Shown one piece after another: positions 8,528-17,747 of a stretch of DNA of 64,000 nt (its first letter is position 1; each line of letters starts with the position of its first letter). A model generated the notes under the pieces. That model was not told where the DNA came from, made no database searches, and was given only the letters and a program-made list of their open reading frames with translations. This DNA comes from Acinetobacter terrae (lineage in GTDB: Bacteria > Pseudomonadota > Gammaproteobacteria > Pseudomonadales > Moraxellaceae), in the NCBI RefSeq assembly GCF_013004375.1, contig NZ_JABERI010000016.1:1-64000 (forward strand), in the 5' to 3' direction. Made by a program: the position numbers and the translations under genes.

Positions 8528-8626
8528 CGCAGGGCGACATGGATGTCGCCCGCTGGACTGAGATATACGGATGTATCTTCAGTCCAGCAAAGGATTTTTG
8601 TTCCTTTTGATCCTTCAAAAGGAAGG
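8528..8626. repeat. Three-hairpin intergenic repeat
   Basis: Three consecutive stem-loops. The first is GGGCGACAT/ATGTCGCCC (8532-8540 with 8543-8551, 9 bp, 2-base loop). The second is GGACTGA.../...TCAGTCC (8555-8585, about 11 bp with one bulge). The third is CCTTTTGA/TCAAAAGG (8603-8610 with 8615-8622, 8 bp). The module lies between the hydroxyacyl-CoA dehydrogenase and acyl-CoA dehydrogenase genes. It looks like a dispersed palindromic element of Acinetobacter genomes rather than a simple terminator, as no T-run follows. It may affect the ratio of the two transcripts. Confidence 0.6.
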
Positions 8627-8715
8627 CAATACCTACGCAACCACAATTAAATGAAGATCAAAATTTGAGGTTATGAGCAAGGTAGTGCTTCCATGTTGTT
8701 TTCATATTTGCTGTT

Positions 8716-9486
8716 TTATCTAGGTGCCATACGAATCGCACCATCCAGACGAATCACTTCACCATTCAAATACGCATTTTCAAAAATATGTCCGACCAAA
8801 TGCGCAAACTCTTCTGGTTTGGCTAACCGTGGTGGAAACGGCACCATCTGTCCCAAAGCATCCTGTACATTTTGTGGCATGCCTTTCAACATTGGGGTTT
8901 CCATAATGCCGGGCGCGATGGTCATCACGCGAATGGCTTCACGTGCAAGCTCACGTGCCAAAGGTAAAGTCATGGCAACCACGGCACCTTTAGATGCTGC
9001 ATAAGCGGACTGACCAATTTGACCATCAAATGCGGCAACTGAAGCTGTATTTACAATCACACCACGTTCTTCTTCACCTGCTTTTAATTCATATTTTGCT
9101 ATTAAATTTGCAGCAAAACGAATCATGTTGAATGTGCCGATGACATTAATATTCAACACTTTTTGGAACATGGCAAAGTCATGCATGCCATCACGCCCAA
9201 GCACTTTAGCAGAGGGTGCAATTCCTGCGCAGTTGACCAGACCGTTTAACTGGCCATACTCTTTTTCAACATTGTCAAAAAATACTTTTACTGCGTGTTC
9301 ATCAGTCACATCCAGTTTGACAAATACTGAGTGCTCACCTAAACGCTGTTGCATTTCCAGGCCTAGCTCTTGATTCATATCGACCATGATGACTTTTGCA
9401 TCTTGACCGACCAAATACGTTGCTGTTGCTGCACCTAAACCTGATGCACCACCTGTCACAACAAACACTTTTCCTTGAATTTTCAT
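8716..9486 (-). CDS. 3-hydroxyacyl-CoA dehydrogenase type II (SDR family)
   Basis: A 256-residue short-chain dehydrogenase, most like the HSD17B10/type II 3-hydroxyacyl-CoA dehydrogenases of short- and branched-chain acyl-CoA breakdown. It has the Rossmann motif TGGASGLG (residue 11 on), an aspartate in VDMN that selects NAD, NCAG, the catalytic serine in NTASVAAF and YAASK with catalytic Tyr and Lys. The reading frame is open to 9684, but the ATG at 9486 has AGGA 8 bases upstream and matches the family start, so the extension is rejected. It is divergent from the AraC regulator, its likely controller. Confidence 0.88.
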   Translation of the reverse strand: MKIQGKVFVVTGGASGLGAATATYLVGQDAKVIMVDMNQELGLEMQQRLGEHSVFVKLDVTDEHAVKVFFDNVEKEYGQLNGLVNCAGIAPSAKVLGRDGMHDFAMFQKVLNINVIGTFNMIRFAANLIAKYELKAGEEERGVIVNTASVAAFDGQIGQSAYAASKGAVVAMTLPLARELAREAIRVMTIAPGIMETPMLKGMPQNVQDALGQMVPFPPRLAKPEEFAHLVGHIFENAYLNGEVIRLDGAIRMAPR

Positions 9487-9641
9487 TTTGTTTTCCTGCC
9501 AATTCTTTGTATGAACACTCGACTTAAGATGCAGAGTAAATGCAGTTAAGCTAGAGTACAATTTCCAAATAATGCATCCTGAATGATGGATTCGGACAGT
9601 CCAATCTATCGCACAAATGAACTGAACATGGACATCAGTAC
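9487..9641. promoter_or_regulatory. Divergent promoter region, acyl-CoA cluster / AraC regulator
   Basis: A 155-base spacer between two divergent starts must contain both promoters. A short inverted repeat CATC-CTGAAT-GATG lies near 9575-9588, with a related ATTCGGAC run beside it. These could be AraC-type half-sites, but the match is weak. Confidence 0.35.
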
Positions 9642-10664
9642 ATGAATGAACAAGATTTAAACGATAGCAAAGGAACAATCTCAATCAGTCTGGTGCATGA
9701 GGCACTATTGTCTGCCGATCATCAAGGATTAAACACACAGAATATCCTACTCAAATCAGGCATTCCTGTTGAGTTAATGCAATCCAGTAAAGCACGTGTT
9801 TCCGTTTCACAATATGCTCAGCTTTGGACCGAACTGGCGGATGCCATGAACGACGAGTTTTTTGGCATGGATAGCCATCCGATGCGTCGCGGCAGTTTTA
9901 AACTGTTATCAAAATCCGTCATGCATGCCGAAACACTGGAAAAAGCAGTTCAACATATTTTGCAGTTTTTGAATCTGGTTCTGGATGATTTTATGAGCCA
10001 GTTATTTGTTCAGGAAAACTATGCTTATATCGTGATTTACGAGCAAAAGCAGACCAAAAGAATGTTCAGTTATGCCACCTATTTAATGCTGATTCATGGC
10101 TTGATGTGCTGGTTAAGCGGGCAAAGAATTTTACTCAAACAGATTCAACTCAAATGCGATGCTCCACTGGATGATCAAGACTATAAAGTCCGGTTTTGTG
10201 AAAATATTCAATACAATAGCAATGAAAACTACATTCAGTTTGATGCCAATTATTTGAACATTCAGATCAAGCAAGATATGCAATCGTGGTATCGGTTCAT
10301 TCAGCAAACGCCACACAATCTATTGGTACGCTTTAAAAATCCGAATGCCATTAGCTCTCAAATACGTAAACATTTAATGAATGTTCCACCTGCTGAATGG
10401 TTAGAACTGAATGAAATTGCACAGCGTTTAAATATGTCGGATGCCACCATTCAAAGACGCTTAAAAAGTGAAGGGGTCAGTTATCAACAATTAAAAAATG
10501 ATATCCGACGTGATACCGCAATTGAATTTCTCACCAAAACAGACAAAACCCTACAAGACATTAGTGATGAATTGAGCTTTCATGATCCAAGTGCATTTCA
10601 TCGTGCTTTCAAGAAATGGACAGGTGTCAGTCCGGGGGCTTATCGTCAGCATAAAGAGCAATAA
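9642..10664 (+). CDS. AraC-family transcriptional regulator
   Basis: A 340-residue regulator with the long N-terminal 'arabinose-binding' type domain found in OruR/ArgR-like AraC proteins (about residues 20-210) and a C-terminal double helix-turn-helix. The C-terminal part shows LNMSDATIQRRLKSEGVSYQQL (first HTH) and the family signature SDELSFHDPSAFHRAFKKWTGVSPGAYR (positions about 304-332). It is divergently placed from the acyl-CoA degradation genes, the usual layout for a local activator responding to a pathway acyl compound. That role is inference from context. Confidence 0.9.
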   Translation: MNEQDLNDSKGTISISLVHEALLSADHQGLNTQNILLKSGIPVELMQSSKARVSVSQYAQLWTELADAMNDEFFGMDSHPMRRGSFKLLSKSVMHAETLEKAVQHILQFLNLVLDDFMSQLFVQENYAYIVIYEQKQTKRMFSYATYLMLIHGLMCWLSGQRILLKQIQLKCDAPLDDQDYKVRFCENIQYNSNENYIQFDANYLNIQIKQDMQSWYRFIQQTPHNLLVRFKNPNAISSQIRKHLMNVPPAEWLELNEIAQRLNMSDATIQRRLKSEGVSYQQLKNDIRRDTAIEFLTKTDKTLQDISDELSFHDPSAFHRAFKKWTGVSPGAYRQHKEQ

Positions 10665-10868
10665 GTGACTTATATTTACATAGGCTAAAATCATTATTTA
10701 ATAATTTCCAAAGTTTTCATTGGCTTAAAAAATCGATGTTCCATTCATCGAAAGATATTTGCATAAAGTTCCAAAATAGGTTATTTTTCACTCAATTTAA
10801 AAGCATAGTTTTATGCTTGACCTGCTGTTCTCCTCCTCGTGGAATCACCTTAAATTAAAGGTTCTGAC

Positions 10869-11222
10869 ATGCTTAAGATGATTGATGTACTAGAGCAAAG
10901 CTTAGTGCAAAATTTTACTCATTCTCTCAACACTCACACTTCTCAATTTGATGAGCTATTGAATCAAGGTATTTTAAATGCTTCTGATTCTGCCCTTCAA
11001 AAGGCTGTCGTCAGCTTTTTTAATCGTGCAGATGCCATTGAGTCAGCTCAGGCACTGGATATCAGCGCTGACCGTATCCAAGCTTTACAAACAGGTGCAG
11101 CTTTAAAAGATGATCAATATCTTGCAGATACTGCAAAAATTGTGGCGCTTTGTTTAGCACTCGAAACGGATGCACTTACACAATTAGAAATATCAGATTG
11201 CTTGCAAGATTTCCCGGTATAA
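10869..11222 (+). CDS. Conserved-looking hypothetical protein, 117 residues
   Basis: A small soluble, acidic, mostly alpha-helical protein (MLKMIDVLEQSLVQ..., ending LQDFPV) with no signal peptide or membrane segment and no motif I recognise. The ATG follows AAAGG by about 8 bases, and a strong terminator follows the stop, so it is likely a real monocistronic gene. It sits between the AraC regulator and the TetR/MFS pair without an obvious functional link. Confidence 0.65.
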   Translation: MLKMIDVLEQSLVQNFTHSLNTHTSQFDELLNQGILNASDSALQKAVVSFFNRADAIESAQALDISADRIQALQTGAALKDDQYLADTAKIVALCLALETDALTQLEISDCLQDFPV

Positions 11223-11238
11223 ATCTGAAATAAATCAA

Positions 11239-11266
11239 AAAAGCGACTCCAGTGAGTCGCTTTTTC
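11239..11266 (+). terminator. Rho-independent terminator
   Basis: A 12-bp stem AAAAAGCGACTC (11239-11250) / GAGTCGCTTTTT (11255-11266) with a CAGT loop, followed by more T. It ends the 117-residue gene and, being symmetrical, can also stop the opposing TetR transcript. Confidence 0.88.
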
Positions 11267-11316
11267 TTTGGATCAATTTAATCTATTTTTATTACACATC
11301 AACACAATATTTCTTT

Positions 11317-11943
11317 TTATTCATTTACTTGAAACATGGCATTGACCACCAGTTCTATTTTTTGCTGAATCGGCAGCAGATCAATCACAGTATTTTGAGC
11401 GCCCATTAAGGCATCAATCAATAACTTGCCAATCACTGCCCCAAATAGCATATCTGCCAGCAAAACCAAGTCTAATTGCAGCTTATGCTGTGAATCTGGA
11501 ATACGCTGAATCGAGTCAATCAAGCTTTGCCGACTCGTTGCAATGCCCATTTGATAAAAGGTTTCAGCCATCCCCTCCAAGCCATAATTTTCCGCAATCG
11601 CTAAACGGCATAATTTCAAATGCCGTTCAGACAGCACATATTCAGCAATCATTTTGAGATGCTGTTTCAAGGCATGAATAGGATTATCTTCATTTTTAAA
11701 ATCAACAGTCTGTTCTGCCCACAGATATGAAGAAGAGATAAGCGAATTGAGTAATTCTCTTTTATCGGAAAAATGCACATATAAGGTCTTTTTTGACATT
11801 CCTGTTGCAGTCGCAATTTCAGCCATCGTCACATTTGCAAAACCCTTTTCACCAAAGAGTTTTTCTGCAGCAGCATAAATTTCTTTACACCGATCTTCTA
11901 CTGGCATTACCAATGGCCGACCAATTTTCGTCATTTGACTCAC
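11317..11943 (-). CDS. TetR-family transcriptional repressor
   Basis: A 208-residue TetR-type regulator. The N-terminal HTH is clear: EKGFANVTMAEIATATGMSKKTLYVHFSDKREL (about residues 34-66), with the family's typical TLYxHFxxKxxL. The C-terminal half is a helical ligand-binding domain of the TetR_C type. It is divergent from an MFS drug-efflux gene with an inverted repeat between them, so it probably represses that pump and itself. The frame begins at a GTG (11943), and an ATG three codons on (11934) is equally plausible. Confidence 0.9.
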   Translation of the reverse strand: MSQMTKIGRPLVMPVEDRCKEIYAAAEKLFGEKGFANVTMAEIATATGMSKKTLYVHFSDKRELLNSLISSSYLWAEQTVDFKNEDNPIHALKQHLKMIAEYVLSERHLKLCRLAIAENYGLEGMAETFYQMGIATSRQSLIDSIQRIPDSQHKLQLDLVLLADMLFGAVIGKLLIDALMGAQNTVIDLLPIQQKIELVVNAMFQVNE

Positions 11944-11961
11944 TCATCAGGTTTTCTTGAC

Positions 11962-11984
11962 TTAGGAAACTCATTGGTTTCTAA
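11962..11984. promoter_or_regulatory. Candidate TetR operator
   Basis: In the 80-base divergent spacer lies TTAGGAAAC-TCATTG-GTTTCTAA, an inverted repeat with one bulged base (half-sites 11962-11970 and 11977-11984). The size and place between a tetR gene and its neighbour are those of an autoregulatory operator. Binding is inferred. Confidence 0.5.
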
Positions 11985-12023
11985 TGTGCACCTTGTAAAA
12001 AAAAGATCACATCTTAGGCACTC

Positions 12024-13235
12024 ATGACTTCTTCTGCAAATCGTACCACACCGCTGCTCATTGCGGCACTCAGTACTATTGGTCCGCTCGGGATTGATAT
12101 GTATTTACCCAGTATTCCTGCTATGGCCGCATCGTTGAATTGTACAGAAGGTGCGATTCAACTCAGTTTAATGACATTTTTCTTAGGCTTGATGTTTGGT
12201 CAGCTTTTTTACGGACCTTTATCAGATAAATTTGGTCGCAAACCGATAATTTATCTGGGTCTAAGCATCTTTGTTTTAGGCTCGATCGGTTGTGCATTTG
12301 CAGAATCAGTGATGCAATTACACTTTTTACGCTTAATCCAGGGTTTGGGTGGATCTATTGGTATGGTGATTGCCTTTGCCATTATTAAAGACCTGTATCA
12401 GGGGCCAATGATGGGCAAAATGATGTCAATGGTTTTGGCGATTCTGGGCCTATCACCGATACTGGCTCCACTGATTGGTAATGGCTTACAGCATTTAGAA
12501 TCATGGCGTGCTATTTTCATCTTTTTAGCAGTTTATGCTGCAATTGTTTTCATTGCATGTGCAAGCTTATTGCCAGAAACGTGCTCTAAACAACACAGTG
12601 CTTCATTCAAACTTTCTAAAACGTTTCATCATTATTTTAAAATTTATTTTGATCGAAAATTTATTGTCTATGCACTGACCCTTTGTATTGCACAAGCCGG
12701 TTTCTTTGCATACTTGGCCGGTTCTGCAAGTGTTTTCATTACTGAATACAAACTCACTGCAACACAATTTAGTGTGTTATTCGCCATCAATGCTTTAGGA
12801 CTGGTTGCCGCAGCCATTTTTAATCCTAAATTGCATCAAAAATTTGGCGCTTTAAAAACATATCGTCTAGTCAATACGGCTTACTTCATTGTCATTGGTT
12901 TACTGTTTAGCTTGCTTTGCATGGGCTATCACAATTTGTATATCGTATGCGCTGGACTGTTTATTGCCGTGACCTTACTCGGTTTTATTATGCCTACCGG
13001 CAGTCAACTCGCTTTAATGCACCAACATGAACATACAGGAACGGCTTCTGCACTTTTAGGTTCAATGCAGTTCGGTACAGGTGCGCTTGTTTCTGCGATC
13101 ACTGGGGCTTTAGCTGCTTGGGGTAGTTTAGGACTGATTCTGGTTATTTTTGTCTGCGCTCTGGTTTCAGCACTGATGTGCAATACCTTATTTGAAAAAC
13201 AAGATGCTGATGTACAACAGCCTTCATTTAAGTAA
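12024..13235 (+). CDS. Bcr/CflA-type MFS multidrug efflux transporter
   Basis: A 403-residue inner-membrane proton antiporter with 12 predicted helices. The N-terminus has PLGIDMYLPSIPAMA, the hallmark motif of the Bcr/CflA (DHA1) drug-resistance subfamily. The loop 2-3 MFS signature appears as GPLSDKFGRKPI (about residue 73) and a GGSIGMV segment lies in helix 5. Substrates cannot be read off the sequence; family members export bicyclomycin, chloramphenicol or sulfonamides. It is divergent from a TetR repressor. A weak AGG precedes the ATG. Confidence 0.9.
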   Translation: MTSSANRTTPLLIAALSTIGPLGIDMYLPSIPAMAASLNCTEGAIQLSLMTFFLGLMFGQLFYGPLSDKFGRKPIIYLGLSIFVLGSIGCAFAESVMQLHFLRLIQGLGGSIGMVIAFAIIKDLYQGPMMGKMMSMVLAILGLSPILAPLIGNGLQHLESWRAIFIFLAVYAAIVFIACASLLPETCSKQHSASFKLSKTFHHYFKIYFDRKFIVYALTLCIAQAGFFAYLAGSASVFITEYKLTATQFSVLFAINALGLVAAAIFNPKLHQKFGALKTYRLVNTAYFIVIGLLFSLLCMGYHNLYIVCAGLFIAVTLLGFIMPTGSQLALMHQHEHTGTASALLGSMQFGTGALVSAITGALAAWGSLGLILVIFVCALVSALMCNTLFEKQDADVQQPSFK

Positions 13236-13310
13236 TCTTTTGTTTAAATCGTCTATTATTTAAATAAATGGCTATTTAAATGTGCAATAAAAATGCCGGT
13301 AAATATCGTA

Positions 13311-13346
13311 ATGCCAGTCAGTTAAGAAATTGACTGGCATTTTTTA
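13311..13346 (+). terminator. Terminator of the MFS gene
   Basis: A 10-bp perfect stem ATGCCAGTCA (13311-13320) / TGACTGGCAT (13331-13340) with a 10-base loop, followed by TTTTTTATT. A second ATGCCGG just upstream suggests a duplicated arm. Confidence 0.85.
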
Positions 13347-13990
13347 TTATAAATTATCATGTTATTTGATACGCGGAAACGTCATTCGCAACTGTTTGAG
13401 GCATGAGGCGCATTGCACCGCAAGACTAATAAGCTACTGTTTCTGCGATAGATTTACTACTCGGTGGTAATAGACGAGTTTTGCGATGAAAAGACTTTAA
13501 ATAAATTATTTAAAGTCTTTATAAGATGCTTTTCTTGCGAAGCTTCGCTTCTCATTTGGCTAAACAAAAGAACTGACGAACTACAAATATTTAATTTAAA
13601 CAGATAAGACTCCGCTGTGAATAACTCAAAAGCTAAGGAGTTTATGGTCCAATCTCTTAACTGATCAGCATTAGGTAAATGTCGGCTTTTTTATTCGCTC
13701 ACCCACCATGTAATTACATTATAATTACAATGAAATTTCATCCTATAACCCTCCATTTTAAAATACTTTTTATTTTACTTTTATTCATGCCGATGTATGT
13801 TTTTAATATATAGTCATAAATATTGCAAAACTAAAATTAAAACCAATAAAATTCAAAAACTTACAATATAAAACTTAACATATCTAGAATTAAGATAATT
13901 TTATAAAAATTACTCTTTTGTCTTGCCGCGTTATTCACTGGCACTATTCGCTGCATACATAGTTCTAATAATTTAATGAATGGGGTTTAT
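13347..13990. other. Long non-coding spacer with palindromes
   Basis: About 640 bases without a supported gene. It contains a 13-bp inverted repeat AAAGACTTTAAAT/ATTTAAAGTCTTT (13490-13502 with 13508-13520) and a 12-base perfect palindrome GCGAAGCTTCGC (13537-13548). The right half (13700-13970) is very AT-rich and should hold the promoter of the sulfonate-binding-protein gene. The left half has higher GC and could be a decayed gene, but no coding match was recognised. Confidence 0.45.
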
Positions 13991-14956
13991 ATGCAATTTT
14001 TTGGCTTTAAAACTAAAATACTGAGTGTAATTACACTGAGCTTGGCAAGTCATTATAGTCTAGCCGCGATCCCCGATATGCTTAAGCTGGATTATGCTTA
14101 TTATGCGCCTACCAGTTTAGTGGTTAAGGAACAAAAACTTTTGGAAAAAGCTTTGCCTAAAACTCAAATTAAATGGGTATTTAGCCAAGGCAGTAACCGT
14201 TCACTCGAATATTTAAATAGTGATAGTGTGGATTTTTCCTCAACGGCAGGTTTAGCTGCAGCACTCAGCCGTGCCAATGGTAGCCCGATTAAAACTGTAT
14301 ATATCCAAAGTCAGCCTGAATGGACAGCTTTAGTCGTTGCAAAAAACTCTCCGATTAAAAGCCTAAAAGATTTAAAAGGTAAGAAAATTGCAGCAACCAA
14401 AGGGACAGATCCTTTCCTATTCACATTACAGGCACTTGAAACTGCAGGCCTGAATAAAAAGGATGTTCAACTGGTACACCTGCAACATCCTGATGGTAAA
14501 ACAGCACTTGAGCGTGGACAAGTCGATGCCTGGGCAGGTTTAGATCCCTTGATGGCATCTGCTCAAGTACAATCTGGTGCAAAACTACTCTATCGAAATG
14601 TCGGTTTTAACAGTTACAGCGTATTGAGTACCAAAGAGCAATTCGCCAAACAAAGTCCTGAAGCCATTGAAGCGGTGATTAAAGCCTATGAACAGGCACG
14701 TAAATGGGCCAAAACCAATCCGGATAAACTGGCAGAATTGCTGGCGCGTGAATCCAAGCTACCCATTGCAGTAGCCAAACTTCAACTCAGCCGAACCAAT
14801 TTTGAACAAAATATACCGACCGCAAAACACACCAATGCCTTGAAAAAATCGGGCAGCATTTTGACTGAAGAAGCTTTGGTTCGCCCAAGCACCAATGTGA
14901 ATCAGGTGATTGATCAACTGTTTGATGCAAAATATGCGCAGAAGGTTGTGAAGTAA
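13991..14956 (+). CDS. SsuA-like aliphatic sulfonate ABC transporter substrate-binding protein
   Basis: A 321-residue periplasmic binding protein of the SsuA/TauA (NMT1/THI5-like) class. An N-terminal signal peptide ends near SLA-AIPD. Typical family stretches are SLVVKEQKLLEK, WVFSQGSNRSLEYLNSDSVDF, ALVVAKNSPIKSLKDLKGKKIAATKGTDP and WAGLDPLMA. I chose the ATG at 13991 because GGGG lies 5-9 bases ahead and because it gives a clean signal peptide; the ATG five codons earlier lacks a binding site. The permease gene follows after 2 bases. The exact ligand (sulfonate, taurine or another organosulfur compound) is open. Confidence 0.85.
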   Translation: MQFFGFKTKILSVITLSLASHYSLAAIPDMLKLDYAYYAPTSLVVKEQKLLEKALPKTQIKWVFSQGSNRSLEYLNSDSVDFSSTAGLAAALSRANGSPIKTVYIQSQPEWTALVVAKNSPIKSLKDLKGKKIAATKGTDPFLFTLQALETAGLNKKDVQLVHLQHPDGKTALERGQVDAWAGLDPLMASAQVQSGAKLLYRNVGFNSYSVLSTKEQFAKQSPEAIEAVIKAYEQARKWAKTNPDKLAELLARESKLPIAVAKLQLSRTNFEQNIPTAKHTNALKKSGSILTEEALVRPSTNVNQVIDQLFDAKYAQKVVK

Positions 14957-14958
14957 TA

Positions 14959-15792
14959 ATGAGTTTGCCTGTAACACCCCATAAGGCAGCTATTAAACCT
15001 AAAGTTGATAGCAGCGCCACAGCTCCTCGCTTGCTTAAATTAATAAGCAAGCTCAAGGGGCTGGTCATTCCTGTTTTTTTACTCATCCTTTGTGAAATTT
15101 TAGTTAAAAATAGTTTTATAGAACCTTACTTGCTCCCAGCACCGAGTAGCTTGTGGGACTCTTTCTTAGAACTGTCTACAGGCGATTTGTGGCTGCATAT
15201 CTGGACCAGTACTTGGCGGGTATTTTTAGGTTTCTTTATCGGCAGTGGTCTTGCTCTGGTTTTTGCCATTCTGGTCGGTTTAAACAAGCAAGCTGAAGAG
15301 TTTTTAGAACCTTCTTTTTCAGCGCTTAAATCGATTCCAAGTCTGGCCTGGATTCCACTTTTACTTTTATGGCTAGGTATTGATGAGACATCAAAAATCA
15401 CCCTGATTGCAATTGGTGCATTTTTCCCGACCTATACCAATACCGTTGCCGCCATTCAGGGTGTAGACCGTAAACTGATTGAAGTCGCACAAGTCTATCG
15501 CTTGAAATATTTGCAGCAGATTAAAGAAATTATTTTACCTGCCGCTTCACCCGGCATTTTAACCGGTTTACGCAACAGTTTAAGTTTAGCCTGGATGTTT
15601 ATGATTGCCGCCGAACTGATTGCCGCAACACAAGGGATCGGCTATTTACTCAGTGATGGACGGGAAACTTCACGACCTGACATTGTCATTATTGCGATTA
15701 TCTTATTGGCCATTTTAGGAAAAATAACCGATAGTTTAATGAAACTTGCGGAAAACTGGCTGTTACGCTGGCGCGATGTGGTCAAAAAATAA
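14959..15792 (+). CDS. SsuC-like ABC transporter permease
   Basis: A 277-residue inner-membrane permease of the SsuC/TauC type with about six helices. The conserved EAA loop that contacts the ATPase is visible as EVAQVYRLKYLQQIKEIILPAASPG (about residues 174-198), and the early LLPAPSSLWD motif is typical. It starts 2 bases after the binding-protein stop. No ATP-binding subunit follows: the next gene (prmC) is on the other strand. It must either borrow an ATPase encoded elsewhere or be non-functional. Confidence 0.88.
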   Translation: MSLPVTPHKAAIKPKVDSSATAPRLLKLISKLKGLVIPVFLLILCEILVKNSFIEPYLLPAPSSLWDSFLELSTGDLWLHIWTSTWRVFLGFFIGSGLALVFAILVGLNKQAEEFLEPSFSALKSIPSLAWIPLLLLWLGIDETSKITLIAIGAFFPTYTNTVAAIQGVDRKLIEVAQVYRLKYLQQIKEIILPAASPGILTGLRNSLSLAWMFMIAAELIAATQGIGYLLSDGRETSRPDIVIIAIILLAILGKITDSLMKLAENWLLRWRDVVKK

Positions 15793-15817
15793 AGCGCTTT
15801 TGAGCACTTTATTTTTT
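15791..15817 (+). terminator. Terminator between ssuC-like gene and prmC
   Basis: Stem AAAGCGCT (15791-15798) / AGCACTTT (15803-15810) with one mismatch and a TTTG loop, followed by ATTTTTTT. It overlaps the permease stop codon. Confidence 0.65.
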
Positions 15818-15840
15818 TAAATCGATTACTACTTTTTCAA

Positions 15841-16659
15841 CTATTTGGAACAGCCGATCGTCACACGGTTATTGCCACCGTAATCTTTGATGGTTTGAAT
15901 ATCTTTATAACCATATTTTTTAAACAGTTGATACACCACACCGGCTTGGTCATAGCCATGCTCAAGTGCAATCCAGCCATTGGCAGTTAACCACTTTTTA
16001 CCGTTTTGAATAATAAATTCAATATCGGCCAAACCATTATTGCCCGCAACCAAAGCACGTCGAGGCTCTGCCGCCAAACCTTTAATGTGTTTATCCTGAG
16101 GATCAATATAGGGTGGATTCGATACAATCACATCAAAGAACTGGTTTTTTTCTAGTGCTTTAAACCAACTGCCACATGAAAATTTCACATGATTCAAATC
16201 ATGCTTTTCAGCATTGAATTTCGCAACTTCTAAAGTTGGCGCATAAATATCCGTTGCAGTTACTTGCCATTCAGGACGTTCGCTGGCAAGCGATAAAGCA
16301 ATTGCACCCGTTCCCGTACCCAAATCAACGACACGCGCATCTTCAGGCAAGTCCAAATGTAAAACCGATTCCACCAGAACTTCAGTATCTGGACGTGGCA
16401 CCAAAGTATCTTTGGTCACTTTTAAATCCAGTGTCCAAAATGGCTGTGAACCTGTGACATAGGCCAAAGGTTCACCATCTTCTATTCGGTTCAAAGCATC
16501 GATATAGGCATCTTCTTGGTCAGCTGTCAGTTGCTGATCCTTTTTCATAATCAAATCAAAAGAATCAATTTTGGTGATATGTTCGAGCAACCAAGCATTT
16601 TCTTGGCGCTCATAACTTTCTGCTTCACCACGTAAGGCCAAAGCCTGTGCAATATTCAT
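15841..16659 (-). CDS. prmC: Peptide chain release factor N5-glutamine methyltransferase
   Basis: A 272-residue SAM-dependent enzyme that methylates the glutamine of the GGQ motif in release factors RF1 and RF2. It has an N-terminal helical recognition domain, the SAM-binding VDLGTGTGAIALSLA (about residue 114) and the catalytic NPPYIDP motif (about residue 186). Its start codon overlaps the prfA stop (TAATG, one base), so it is translationally coupled to its substrate's gene, the common prfA-prmC arrangement. Confidence 0.95.
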   Translation of the reverse strand: MNIAQALALRGEAESYERQENAWLLEHITKIDSFDLIMKKDQQLTADQEDAYIDALNRIEDGEPLAYVTGSQPFWTLDLKVTKDTLVPRPDTEVLVESVLHLDLPEDARVVDLGTGTGAIALSLASERPEWQVTATDIYAPTLEVAKFNAEKHDLNHVKFSCGSWFKALEKNQFFDVIVSNPPYIDPQDKHIKGLAAEPRRALVAGNNGLADIEFIIQNGKKWLTANGWIALEHGYDQAGVVYQLFKKYGYKDIQTIKDYGGNNRVTIGCSK

Positions 16660-17747
16660 TATCCACCATTCTGCTGTGCGAGCATTGCTAACTGATCCGC
16701 CTGATATTCACGATGTAAACTGTCGAGCAATTCTGTTAAATCACCTTCCATCACGGCATCTAACTTATATAAGGTTAAGTTAATACGATGATCGGTCATA
16801 CGACCTTGCGGATAGTTATAGGTACGAATACGTTCTGAACGGTCACCTGAACCGACCAAGTCACGGCGCATTTCAGAGGTAGCAGCATCGGCAGCCGCAC
16901 GTTTGGCATTTTCCAGACGTGAAACCAGTAAAGCCATGGCTTTGGCTTTATTTTTATGTTGTGAACGTTCGTCCTGACATTCGACCACAGTACCTGTTGG
17001 TAAATGGGTAATACGCACTGCAGAATCGGTTTTGTTAATGTGCTGACCACCCGCACCCGATGCACGGTAGGTATCAATACGCAGTTCAGAAGAATTGATT
17101 TCAACTGAAGTATCGACATCCACTTCTGGAAGGATGGCAACGGTACAAGCTGAAGTATGTACTCGACCTTGTGATTCAGTTGCAGGTACACGCTGTACAC
17201 GGTGCGCACCACTTTCAAACTTCAGGCGACCATACACGCCTTCACCATTAATCAGGCAAATGACTTCTTTATAACCACCATGTTCACCTTCATTCTCGGA
17301 CAGGATTTCTAGTTTCCAGCCTTGAGCTTCAGCGTACTTGCTATACATGCGATATAAGTCACCCGAGAAAATCGCAGCTTCATCACCACCCGTCCCGGCA
17401 CGAATTTCCAAATAGGCAGAGTTGGCATCATTCGGATCTTTCGGAATCATCAGGATATTTAAGTCTGCTTCAAGAGATGAAATCAGCGCTTTATTTTCTT
17501 GAATTTCTTCCTGCGCCATTTCCTTAAAATCAGGATCGGACAACATGGCTTCAGCAGTTTCAATGTCTTTTTCAGCTTGGGTGTACTTTTTCCAAACTTC
17601 GGTGATTTCCGTTAAGTCATTATGTTCACGCGAAAGTTGACGAAAGCGTTTGTTGTCAGAAATGACTTCTATATCCGCAAGCAATGCGTTTAATTCTTCA
17701 TGACGGTCAGAAAGTTGATCTAATCGTAAACGTAACGATTCTTTCAT
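16659..17747 (-). CDS. prfA: Peptide chain release factor 1
   Basis: A 362-residue class I release factor recognising UAA and UAG. The domain 3 motif [20 protein letters not shown] (about residues 232-251) contains the GGQ that triggers peptidyl-tRNA hydrolysis. The [15 protein letters not shown] segment (about residues 186-200) carries the PAT stop-codon tripeptide of RF1, distinguishing it from RF2. Length is standard. It is followed by prmC, which modifies this GGQ. Confidence 0.97.
   Translation of the reverse strand: MKESLRLRLDQLSDRHEELNALLADIEVISDNKRFRQLSREHNDLTEITEVWKKYTQAEKDIETAEAMLSDPDFKEMAQEEIQENKALISSLEADLNILMIPKDPNDANSAYLEIRAGTGGDEAAIFSGDLYRMYSKYAEAQGWKLEILSENEGEHGGYKEVICLINGEGVYGRLKFESGAHRVQRVPATESQGRVHTSACTVAILPEVDVDTSVEINSSELRIDTYRASGAGGQHINKTDSAVRITHLPTGTVVECQDERSQHKNKAKAMALLVSRLENAKRAAADAATSEMRRDLVGSGDRSERIRTYNYPQGRMTDHRINLTLYKLDAVMEGDLTELLDSLHREYQADQLAMLAQQNGG

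Noticed and set aside
9487..9684. Upstream extension of the hydroxyacyl-CoA dehydrogenase to 9684
   Set aside because: The extension overlaps the AraC gene start, is unlike any SDR N-terminus, and a well-placed AGGA/ATG at 9486 matches the family start.
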